Source: Salegentibacter mishustinae
GTDB lineage: Bacteria > Bacteroidota > Bacteroidia > Flavobacteriales > Flavobacteriaceae
Direction: 5' to 3'
Length of the DNA stretch: 64,000 bases
Assembly: GCF_002900095.1 (NCBI RefSeq)
Contig: NZ_LLKN01000001.1
Coordinates: 1-64,000, forward strand
In this document: piece by piece, positions 1 through 6,692 of the stretch
How the letters are laid out: each line of letters begins with the position of its first letter
How positions within the stretch are numbered: position 1 is the stretch's first letter
The notes under the pieces: model-generated
Seen by the model: only the letters and a program-made list of their open reading frames with translations
What the model was told of the DNA's origin: nothing
The model's database searches: none
Position numbers and translations under genes: made by a program

Positions 1-217
1 GGTGGAATTTCTATCGCACGATATCATTAAATAAAATGTATCTACCGAAACCTCATTATCCCTTCCATTGGTTTAATTATTAATTCCTATTTTTAGCTAA
101 ATTACCTCGATAAAGCTAACATACGAATCGAGACCGTTAGGCAGCATAATTTTTTTGTGTTGGGAACTTCTATTTTTTACTTATCTTTGACGTTAGTAAC
201 GCAAAACAAAATTATTT
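1..217. other. gene-free left edge; possible cassette boundary
   Basis: No complete gene is visible. All three plus frames stop within the first 80 bases, so the extreme left could be the 3' end of a gene, but I cannot say which frame. At 136-142 the heptamer GTTAGGC fits the integron core pattern GTTRRRY. The surrounding ACCGTTAG-GCAGC-TAA resembles the right edge of the toxin-antitoxin pair at 793-817. The higBA promoter begins at about 160. Confidence 0.35.
160..201 (+). promoter_or_regulatory. higBA promoter with overlapping palindromic operator candidate
   Basis: TATCTTTG at 182-189 matches the Bacteroidota -7 box TAnnTTTG. A TTG at 160-162, 19 bases upstream, can serve as the -33 element. 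Directly downstream, CGTTA-G-TAACG at 191-201 is a perfect inverted repeat lying between promoter and start codon. That is where a HigA-type antitoxin would bind to autoregulate. The operator role is inference from family behaviour. Confidence 0.5.
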
Positions 218-499
218 GTGATAAAATCATTTGCAGACAAAGAAGCTGACAAAATTTGGAATGGAACCCAATCAAGAAAGCTTCCTGCTAATATTCAAAA
301 TGTAGCAAGAAGAAAACTGAGAATGATGAATAATGCTCAAAATATAAGTGACTTAAGAATTCCTCCAGCGAATCATTTAGAAAAGTTGAGCGGGAATTTA
401 GAAGGTTTTCATAGCATAAGAATTAATAAGCAATGGAGAATAATATTTAAATGGGAAAATGACAATGCTTTCGAAGTTCAAATTGTTGATTACCATTAA
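218..499 (+). CDS. higB: HigB/RelE-family toxin of type II toxin-antitoxin system
   Basis: This is probably a ribosome-dependent mRNA endonuclease toxin of the HigB branch of the RelE/ParE superfamily. The 93-residue length is normal for the family. The C-terminal half has the diagnostic block GFHSIRINKQWRIIFKW, followed by a hydrophobic strand and a terminal DYH. The start is GTG at 218; no ATG lies near. The antitoxin gene follows after 18 bp, and the toxin-first order is typical of higBA. A promoter and palindrome lie immediately upstream. Such modules are common in integron cassette arrays and genomic islands, which fits the repeats that follow. The family call is firm; activity is inferred. 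Confidence 0.85.
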   Translation: MIKSFADKEADKIWNGTQSRKLPANIQNVARRKLRMMNNAQNISDLRIPPANHLEKLSGNLEGFHSIRINKQWRIIFKWENDNAFEVQIVDYH

Positions 500-517
500 T
501 TTCAAAAAGATAAAAAA

Positions 518-817
518 ATGAAAAAGTTAGAAAATATACATCCTGGAGAAATCTTGAAAGAAGAATTTTTAGATCCAATGGAAATTACTGCATATCGACT
601 TTCTAAAGAAACTTTTATTCCGCAGACACGAATAAGTGAAATCATAAAAAAGAAAAGAAGAATAACTGCTGACACCGCTCTTCGACTTTCAAAATATTTT
701 GGAACCACAGCAAAATTTTGGCTGGGATTACAAGATGATTATGATTTAGAAGAAGAAAAATCTTTAAAGGAGAAAGAATTCAATAACATAAAACCGTTAG
801 AAAATAACGCAGCTTAA
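518..817 (+). CDS. higA: HigA-family antitoxin (XRE helix-turn-helix)
   Basis: This is the antitoxin partner of the preceding toxin: a 99-residue DNA-binding protein expected to neutralise HigB and repress its own operon. The opening HPGEILKEEFLDPMEITAYRL and the following RISEIIKKKRRITADTALRLSKYFGT are textbook HigA. The helix-turn-helix spans roughly residues 25-65. The FWLGLQDDYDLE motif after it is also characteristic. The final ~20 residues are charged and probably disordered. The stop codon TAA at 815-817 lies inside the heptamer GCTTAAC that opens repeat copy A, so the gene ends exactly where the cassette-like repeat begins. Confidence 0.88.
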   Translation: MKKLENIHPGEILKEEFLDPMEITAYRLSKETFIPQTRISEIIKKKRRITADTALRLSKYFGTTAKFWLGLQDDYDLEEEKSLKEKEFNNIKPLENNAA

Positions 818-945
818 CATCGGTTCATCGCAAATAACAGGTATCCTGGAAAAAGTATAATTTAGAAAACCAATAAAGTAAAACGGTAAGCCAACAAAAC
901 CGCGGCCTTATTCCCGCTACTTATCCAAAACCGTAACCGTTGAGC
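812..945 (+). repeat. intergenic cassette-type repeat, copy A
   Basis: This is the best preserved copy of a repeat that follows several genes in the first 4.7 kb. It opens with GCTTAAC (812-818, pattern RYYYAAC) and closes with GTTGAGC (939-945, pattern GTTRRRY). The bases inside the ends also pair partly (CGGTT near 821 with AACCG near 936). The conserved loop CATCGCAAAT (826-835) is flanked by GTT/AAC. The interior shares GGTAAGCCAA with copy E and the CGCTACT block with copy D. The ends resemble an integron attC site, but the middle does not form an obvious full-length hairpin. Confidence 0.6.
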
Positions 946-980
946 GTAAACCGTCAAAAAAATTATCACAAAATTTAAAA

Positions 981-1963
981 ATGAAAATAGCCAAAATACT
1001 TACTTATTTTATAACACTTATTCTACTAAATAGCTGTTCTCTTAATAAAGCTATAAAGCATCTTAAAGAAGGAGAAACGGTACAGGAGAACTATAAAGTC
1101 ACCTTCCCATTCGAAATTAAAAATGGATTTATAATTGTACCTGTAGAAATAGAAAATAAGAGTTATGACTTTCTTTTAGACACAGGTTCTCCAAACCTTG
1201 TATCAACAGAACTTGCTGAAAGTTTAATTTAAAGGCTATTGATTCTGCAAATGCAGGGGATGTTTATAATGAGAAAATAAAAAATAAGTATACAAAACTG
1301 GAGACAGTTAAAATTGGAAACGTAGATTTTTCTGGAACAACCGCTTTAATAAATGATTTCAACTCTGTATCAGTATGGTCTTCTTTAAATATTCACGGAT
1401 TTATAGGCGCTAATTTAATGCAACACGCCATTTGGGATATTGATTTCAGAAAACAACAAATTACGATAACTGATAATGAATCAAAACTAGATATACCTGA
1501 AAATATAATTGAAAACAAGTTGTTTATCGGCGTGGCAGGAATACCCTCTATTGCTTGTAAACTGAATGAAAAGAAAGTCTGGAATTTCACCGTTGATTTA
1601 GGATATAACGGAGGTATAGTGGTACCATTTTCAGAATTTAAAAAGCAAACAGAAAATGGTGCAATTGTAGATTTTAAAAAATCAAATACAAAAGGTGTTA
1701 CTGGAATTTACGGAGCAAAAAACACAACCAGGGAATCTTATATCGGAATTATTGAAGAAATAGAATTTGGAAATTCAACTTTAGAAAATGTAAAAGTTTA
1801 TGCAGAGCAGTATTTAGAAAAGAGGTTTGGTTCAGATTTTTTAAAAAATTACCGTATTATTCTAAATTGGAATAGTAAAAAAATAAAGTTGATAAAAAAT
1901 GAACAAACCAACGAATCCTTAGTAAACGGCCTACGCACAAAATCGGTTAAAGAAAATAGCTAG
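981..1963 (+). pseudogene. retropepsin-like aspartic protease lipoprotein, frameshifted
   Basis: Two reading frames together make one protein of about 326 residues. The first (981-1232) has a lipoprotein signal (lipobox ending at Cys19) and the catalytic-type motif FLLDTGSP with DTG at residues 67-69. It then runs into TAA at 1230. The second frame is open from about 1229 to the stop at 1961-1963 and continues without a gap through a region with no start codon of its own. It contains a second Asp motif, VDLGYNGG. A one-base loss near 1225-1230, in a T/A-rich run, explains the break. It could be a true pseudogene, a sequencing error or a programmed shift; no classic slippery heptamer is present. 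The last residues may run into the following repeat. Confidence 0.72.
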
Positions 1964-2066
1964 GTTTGACTTAAATTCTATATTTTAGAAATCTAAATTA
2001 AACCTGGTTACACCAGCAAGCTAGCTCTTCCCTACAGGCTACTTCCCTTAATTAAAACCATTGAGC
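1959..2066 (+). repeat. diverged cassette-type repeat, copy B
   Basis: The left half is poorly conserved, with GGTTT and AAACC forming a weak inverted repeat. The right half shares ACCAGCAAG, CTACTTCCC and a terminal AACCATTGAGC with copy A, whose end reads AACCGTTGAGC. The first nonamer, GCTAGGTTT, recurs at 4728-4736 before the YkgJ-like gene. I count this as a degraded member of the same family. Confidence 0.4.
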
Positions 2067-2070
2067 AGAT

Positions 2071-2703
2071 ATGAAAATACTAACTATAATAACATTTTAC
2101 TTAATTGTGGTTTCAAGTTCTGCACAAGCATTGGATGGAAAATGGATGATGACCAAAGAAGGTGATACTTATATTATTCCAGAAAATTTAATCTTAGAAA
2201 TAAATTCCGATTCATTGAAATACTTTTCATTTGATCAATTTCAATCTTCAATTCCAATAAAAATTGAAAATAACAAGCTCATAGTAAATCAAACACAGAC
2301 TGATATTGTTGAGTTTATAAATGAAGATAGAATTAAAATAAAAAGTCAGGAAAAGGATAAAAATTCATTGAACGAAACAGAATATGTAAGATTAAAAAAA
2401 ACTAAGACAACATTATCACCAGAAGAAATTCAAAACTTATCTTTTAAGTTTAATTGGAATGATGAGAAGTTCAAAGTTATATTTAATAAGGAATTAGGAA
2501 GTCCGCAGGTCATGAGGATTATGGAAAAAGATGAATTGTCGAAAATTCGTCTTGAGAAAATTGATTCAACTTATTTCATTTCAATTTTACAATCTGGGAA
2601 AAGAAAAACAATTTTTCCAATAAAAGAGGTTTCTAATGATAAAATGATACTTTATGGAATGCCTAGAAAACCTTACGAAATAGTAGGTAAGAAAATCGAA
2701 TAA
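2071..2703 (+). CDS. exported protein of unknown function
   Basis: I do not recognise this 210-residue protein. It begins with a clear signal peptide (hydrophobic residues 4-17, SSSAQA cleavage region), so it is exported to the periplasm or cell surface. The mature start LDGKWMM resembles the first strand of lipocalin-like beta-barrels, and alternating hydrophobic strands continue throughout. It has no cysteines, which fits a small beta-rich fold. It lies between repeat copies B and C and ends at the first bases of copy C, like a cassette gene. The ATG is only 5 bp after copy B. It is AT-rich like its neighbours. A lipocalin-like fold is only a suggestion. Confidence 0.7.
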   Translation: MKILTIITFYLIVVSSSAQALDGKWMMTKEGDTYIIPENLILEINSDSLKYFSFDQFQSSIPIKIENNKLIVNQTQTDIVEFINEDRIKIKSQEKDKNSLNETEYVRLKKTKTTLSPEEIQNLSFKFNWNDEKFKVIFNKELGSPQVMRIMEKDELSKIRLEKIDSTYFISILQSGKRKTIFPIKEVSNDKMILYGMPRKPYEIVGKKIE

Positions 2704-2846
2704 CATCTGCATCACAACAAGGGCTCATCGCCAATAGCCGGCAGCATTAGAAAGAAAATGATTAACCTGACCAATAGACTAATACGGTAACTACTAATCC
2801 GCGCCCACTACCCCACCAACTGGCGATAAATGGGATCGTTGCGAGC
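2701..2846 (+). repeat. intergenic cassette-type repeat, copy C
   Basis: This copy starts within the stop codon of the upstream gene with TAACATC, as in copy A. It carries the hairpin GGCT (2722-2725), loop CATCGCCAAT and AGCC (2736-2739). TTAACCTGACCAA follows at 2762-2774, then ATCCGCG and CACTACCCC. The right end reads GATCGTTGCGAGC. Compared with copies D and E, the stem letters change together while the loop stays. Confidence 0.65.
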
Positions 2847-2870
2847 AATTTGCACAATGAAAATCTTAAA

Positions 2871-3536
2871 ATGAATAGATCACTTTTTTTAACTTTTATA
2901 ATATCAATTTTCGTTATTCATTTAAGTATAGCGCAAAGGAAAACACCTTTAGAATATATTCCAAATGGATATAAATTGTTTGAAAAATATAAAGGTGACT
3001 TAAATAATGATAACAGGGAAGATATTGTATTAATTATAAAAGACACCAAACAAGAAAATATTATAAAAAACAGGTTTGGAGATATTGTTGATCGAAATAG
3101 AAGAGGAATTATCGTAATTCTAGGTAAGGAGGATAACTATGAAAAAGTAGTTTTAAATAAAGACTGTTTTTTATCCGAAAATGAAGATGGTGGAGTCTAT
3201 ATGCCTCCAGAACTATGCATAAATATTGAAGATGAAAAATTGAAAATTCATTACGGCCACGGTAGATACGGATATTGGGAATATATTTTTAAATATTTGG
3301 AATCCGATTTCAAATTAATAGGATATGAATCAAGTGAAAATCACGGTCCAAAAGTGCTTTATCAGTCTAAAATAGATTTCATTAAAAAGGAAAAAACACT
3401 ATCGGAAAACATAACTAAAGATCCTGAAGCTGAGGAAGAAATCTTTGAAATAATCTCTTACGATATAAAAATAGATGATTTAATAAAATTATCTGATATT
3501 AAAAGTTTTGAAGATCTTGATATGACAAAATTTTAA
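2871..3536 (+). CDS. exported FG-GAP-like protein of unknown function
   Basis: The ATG at 2871 is preferred over an in-frame TTG at 2850 because it directly precedes a signal peptide (MNRSLFLTFIISIFVIHLSIAQ-type, cleavage after SIAQ). That TTG lies next to the end of repeat copy C. The mature protein has a calcium-loop-like segment GDLNNDNREDIVLI, typical of FG-GAP/VCBS-type repeats. The central segment HYGHGRYGYWEYIFKY recurs in Bacteroidota hypothetical proteins. It has about 221 residues and no transmembrane segment after the signal, so it is probably periplasmic. It sits between repeat copies C and D as a single-gene cassette. Function is unknown; a role in stress or inter-strain competition would be speculation. 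Confidence 0.7.
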   Translation: MNRSLFLTFIISIFVIHLSIAQRKTPLEYIPNGYKLFEKYKGDLNNDNREDIVLIIKDTKQENIIKNRFGDIVDRNRRGIIVILGKEDNYEKVVLNKDCFLSENEDGGVYMPPELCINIEDEKLKIHYGHGRYGYWEYIFKYLESDFKLIGYESSENHGPKVLYQSKIDFIKKEKTLSENITKDPEAEEEIFEIISYDIKIDDLIKLSDIKSFEDLDMTKF

Positions 3537-3555
3537 GAAGGCAAACAGTTCATTA

Positions 3556-3670
3556 CAGCGGCTCATTGCGAATAGCCGCACCATTAGTAAGTATAATTAA
3601 CCTGACCAACAAATCAATACTAATCCGACAAATCCGCGTTCGCTACTCCACCAAATGGGATGCTTATTGT
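3556..3670 (+). repeat. intergenic cassette-type repeat, copy D
   Basis: The hairpin is perfect here: GCGGCT (3558-3563), loop CATTGCGAAT, AGCCGC (3574-3579). TTAACCTGACCAA lies at 3597-3609, then AATCCGCG and CGCTACTCC as in copies A and C. ATGGGAT near the right end is shared with copy C. It begins 20 bases after the stop of the upstream gene. The terminal core heptamer seen in copy A is not recognisable. Confidence 0.65.
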
Positions 3671-3746
3671 GTTCTAAAACAAAAAATTATTTTAAGATTT
3701 CGGCTTATTTAGTTTTATTTGCGGACTAACCTAAAACCTAATCCAA

Positions 3747-4457
3747 TTGAAAAAATTATTTTTATTATTACTGTTATTTATTAGTGGAATTTCGTGTCAA
3801 AAAGACGATGGTAATTCTCCATCGCCTGAACCTACACCTGAACCTACTCCTGTTGAGGAGAAAATATATGAAGGAGAAGTTTCTTTGGAAACTCAAATAG
3901 ACGTAGAGAATTTTGGGGCAGAAGAATATACAGTGATAACAGGAGAACTTTATATCGGAAGTGACAATACAGATATATCAGATCTAAGTTCATTGGAAAC
4001 TTTAAGGAAAGTGGAAGGAAGTATCTATATTCTTAAAACAACTGCAGAGAACTTAAAAGGTCTACATAATCTCGATACAATTAATATGGATTTACATATT
4101 AATAATAATCACCAACTAAGTAACCTAGAAGGTTTAGAAAGTCTAAAATATATCGATGCTAATTTCAACTTATCTTATAATGATAACCTGGAAAACTTAA
4201 AAGGTTTGAGCGAAGTAAGTTCTGTTCACACATTTTATATCCAAGGTAACAAATCCTTGACTTCTCTTTCCGGGATGGAAGCTATAAAGAAAGCTATTTA
4301 TTATGGTTCGGTTTATAATAATGAATCTTTATCAGATTTATGTGGTATGAAGAATGCCTACCAAAATAGAGAAGAAGAGGATATGGAATGGACAATAGAC
4401 AAAAATTTATACAACCCTACTCCTGAGGAAATTATTTCAGGAGTTTGTAAAAATTAA
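3747..4457 (+). CDS. lipoprotein with leucine-rich (receptor L-like) repeats
   Basis: The start is TTG at 3747, as no ATG is available before the signal. The N-terminus is a lipoprotein signal with lipobox ISC at residues 16-18. A proline/glutamate linker (PSPEPTPEPTP type) then spaces the protein off the membrane. Residues 60-205 contain irregular repeats such as LSSLETLRKVEGSIYI and LEGLESLKYIDANFNL, the pattern of receptor L-domain/leucine-rich solenoids that bind ligands or other proteins. The end DLCGMKNA plus a short cap looks complete. It is probably surface exposed. It lies between repeat copies D and E and shares no operon with neighbours. The ligand is unknown. Confidence 0.72.
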   Translation: MKKLFLLLLLFISGISCQKDDGNSPSPEPTPEPTPVEEKIYEGEVSLETQIDVENFGAEEYTVITGELYIGSDNTDISDLSSLETLRKVEGSIYILKTTAENLKGLHNLDTINMDLHINNNHQLSNLEGLESLKYIDANFNLSYNDNLENLKGLSEVSSVHTFYIQGNKSLTSLSGMEAIKKAIYYGSVYNNESLSDLCGMKNAYQNREEEDMEWTIDKNLYNPTPEEIISGVCKN

Positions 4458-4797
4458 AATAAGCTTACCTATTGAAGAAATTGAAAAATCGTGTGATCTT
4501 CTATATTAACAGCATCTACAGAAGATTAGAGTTTCTCTGATAAGAAAAATTATTTACAATAATAACGGTTTATCGCTAATAAACGGCCACCATTAATAAG
4601 TAAATAATTAACTTGACCAACAAATCTGGTAAGCCAATAAGTGCGGTTCCTTACTTTCCTATCCTACAGCCAGAGCATTAAAGAATTTCAATTAAAAACA
4701 AATACGGAAATTATTTATGCAAAAACGGCTAGGTTTAAACTACATTAGCCGGATATGAAAAAGGAATTTATATTAGACCGCTTAAAAATCAGGAAAC
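4458..4797. other. 340-base gene-free stretch containing repeat copy E
   Basis: Bases 4561-4676 are repeat copy E. The 100 bases before it show nothing I can name. After it, GGCTAGGTTT (4727-4736) repeats a motif from the start of copy B, and GGCTA/TAGCC bracket a 14-base loop. A 16-codon open frame starting at 4755 runs into the start of the next gene. Confidence 0.5.
4561..4676 (+). repeat. intergenic cassette-type repeat, copy E
   Basis: The hairpin is CGGTT, loop TATCGCTAAT (4571-4580), then AAACGG; GTTTAT (4568-4573) and ATAAAC (4579-4584) also pair perfectly. TTAACTTGACCAA follows at 4608-4620, then GGTAAGCCAA as in copy A and TGCGGTTCCTTACTTTCC. The right end CAGCCAGAGC aligns with AACCGTTGAGC of copy A. 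It lies 100 bases after the stop of the upstream gene, which suggests that a cassette gene was lost or degraded there. Confidence 0.6.
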
Positions 4798-5301
4798 ATG
4801 AGTGACCCAACAAATATCTGTTTGTCTTGTGGTCTCTGTTGTGATGGTACTTTAATTGGTTTTGTACAGCTGGAAAGTGAAGAACTCTCACCAGTAAGGA
4901 AGATGATGGAAATTGAACAAACGGGTGAAAATGGAATGTTTTTTCTACCCTGTAATGAACTTGGCTGCAATGGTTGTAATATTTATTCTCAAAGACCAAA
5001 GGCCTGTAGAAATTTTGAGTGTGGAGTTTTGAAATCTGTCGAAAAAAAGGAGTTGACTTTTGATAAGGCCACTGAAGTGATTGATATAGTAAAACAAAAA
5101 AAGATAGCTATTGAAAAACAAGTAGCAATATTACAAATTGAGCTACAATCCAAATCATTCCACTTTAAAATGCTCGAATTGAAAAAGTTATTCCGGAAAG
5201 ATAAGTCAGAATTATTCTTATCAGAAAGCCATCAGGAATTAAAATTAAAGCTCAGCGAACTTGAAAAATTGTTATCAAAGAGTTTTGGTGTTGCATTTTA
5301 A
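4798..5301 (+). CDS. YkgJ-family cysteine cluster protein
   Basis: This is a member of the YkgJ/FliB-like family of proteins with clustered cysteines thought to bind an iron-sulfur cluster or zinc. Residues 8-15 hold CLSCGLCC. A second group follows around residues 52-75 (PCNELGCNGCNIYSQRP, then ACRNFECG), which is the family signature. The C-terminal half (residues 85-167) is charged and helical and probably coiled coil. It is the only copy-E-proximal gene and may be the last cassette or the first fixed chromosomal gene. A 16-codon frame (4755-4805) overlaps its ATG. Substrate and physiological role are unknown for the family. Confidence 0.82.
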   Translation: MSDPTNICLSCGLCCDGTLIGFVQLESEELSPVRKMMEIEQTGENGMFFLPCNELGCNGCNIYSQRPKACRNFECGVLKSVEKKELTFDKATEVIDIVKQKKIAIEKQVAILQIELQSKSFHFKMLELKKLFRKDKSELFLSESHQELKLKLSELEKLLSKSFGVAF

Positions 5302-5720
5302 CAAATACTACAGGAAAAAAGCTTTTAAAATAGATATAGTGCACAACACTTTGAAATGTGTAAATGTTTCAACCCCTGGTTATTCCTTTTAACTAGTAAA
5401 AATAGTTTTTTTGATCGATACTAAAACTAAATTCCTGACTAACCAACCATTCCACGCAAAAACTCACATAAGTCCATACTTTCGTAACCAATCACTGTCG
5501 CAAATTAAACTTAATGAAAAGTTATTATTCTTAATTTTATTGATAGAGTTTACTGTAAAAATTAACTTTGATTAGGGTGAAAATTTTTATTACTTCAATT
5601 TAAGCCCTCGCTGCGTAGTTGACCGACTTCATTTAGCTAACCATTATAAATCTCTTTTAAAACTACGCTATATAACAGGAGAATAACACAAACCTGATTT
5701 AAGAATTTAAAGAAAGAATT
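5302..5720. other. 419-base gene-free stretch before aldo/keto reductase
   Basis: No open frame worth calling was found on either strand. It contains the promoter candidate for the next gene (5540-5570) and an inverted repeat, GCGTAGTT (5614-5621) with AACTACGC (5661-5668). The repeat may be a structured leader or the scar at the end of the accessory region. Confidence 0.45.
5540..5570 (+). promoter_or_regulatory. Bacteroidota-type promoter candidate upstream of aldo/keto reductase
   Basis: TAACTTTG at 5563-5570 fits TAnnTTTG, and TTG at 5540-5542 sits about 20 bases upstream as a -33 element. The predicted transcript would have a leader of about 150 bases containing the GCGTAGTT/AACTACGC inverted repeat. 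Confidence 0.4.
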
Positions 5721-6563
5721 ATGAAGAAATTAATCTTAAATGATGGACAAAAATTACCAACAGTAGGCTTTGGAACTTATAAATCTGAAGGCCAGGAAGG
5801 AATTGAAGCAGTCTCTACCGCTATTTCCAATGGCTATTCGCTAATAGATACTGCTGCAGTTTATGGAAATGAAGAGACTGTTGGAAAGGGGATAAAAGCC
5901 AGCGGAGCTTCAAGAGAAGACATTTTTGTAACTACTAAATTATGGCGTGAAAATTTAGGTTATGAATCAACCAAAAAAGAATTTGAAAAATCTCTAACCA
6001 GGCTTGACCTGGAATACATTGATCTCTATTTAATTCACTGGCCTGCCAATGCTAAAAATTATGATAATTGGCAAAAAACCAATGCTGATACCTGGAGAGC
6101 AATGGAAGAATTACAAGCTGAAGGCAAAATAAAATCTATAGGAGTTAGCAATTTTTTTCAGGAGCATCTGGAGGCTTTATTTGAAACTGCCAAAGTTATT
6201 CCTGCTGTTAATCAAATAGAATTTCATCCTGGATATTGGCAACAGGAATTAGTTTCATACTGTAAAAAACAAAATATAACCCTGGAGGCATGGTCTCCTT
6301 TAGCCAGAGGAAAAGTATTTGAAAATGAAGTTTTGGAAGAAATCGCAAAAGCTCATAATAAATCGGTATCACAAGTTTGTTTACGATGGATAATACAACA
6401 CGAGGTAATAGCCATCCCAAAATCTACAAACCCAGAAAGAATTCAGGAAAATATAGAACTATTCGATTTTGAACTAACATCGGCCGAAATGGAAAAAATA
6501 GATCATCTTCCAAAAATGGGTTTCAGTGGAGAACTACCTAACATTTGGCCAGATAAAGTTTAA
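5721..6563 (+). CDS. aldo/keto reductase
   Basis: This is a cytoplasmic NADPH-dependent oxidoreductase reducing aldehydes or ketones to alcohols, of the AKR5/YvgN-like branch. All four catalytic-tetrad residues are visible: Asp43 and Tyr48 in DTAAVYGNE, Lys73 in TTKLW and His106 in LIHWP. The family motif KSIGVSNF follows at about residue 138, and the cofactor-binding IPKSTNPERIQENIELFDFEL near 240. The 280-residue length is normal. It stands alone between the accessory region and the transglycosylase. Substrate cannot be predicted; detoxification of reactive carbonyls is a common role. Confidence 0.93.
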   Translation: MKKLILNDGQKLPTVGFGTYKSEGQEGIEAVSTAISNGYSLIDTAAVYGNEETVGKGIKASGASREDIFVTTKLWRENLGYESTKKEFEKSLTRLDLEYIDLYLIHWPANAKNYDNWQKTNADTWRAMEELQAEGKIKSIGVSNFFQEHLEALFETAKVIPAVNQIEFHPGYWQQELVSYCKKQNITLEAWSPLARGKVFENEVLEEIAKAHNKSVSQVCLRWIIQHEVIAIPKSTNPERIQENIELFDFELTSAEMEKIDHLPKMGFSGELPNIWPDKV

Positions 6564-6692
6564 AAAGTGCTTTAACTACAAACGAAGTCTTTTGAAATAC
6601 GAGGAAATTTATAGCGCTTAAACAAGTGTCAAAAATTTAATTATTTAACATCTCTTTACGTAGCCTGCTTATTTCTTCGTATTTTGAAGGCT

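Noticed and set aside
1-5300. Prophage or integrative element
   Set aside because: No integrase, structural, replication or conjugation gene is visible; the repeated intergenic units fit a cassette array better.
6684-6692. TTG start giving three extra residues to the MltF-like protein
   Set aside because: The ATG at 6693 lies directly before a normal lipoprotein signal; the extra residues add nothing typical.
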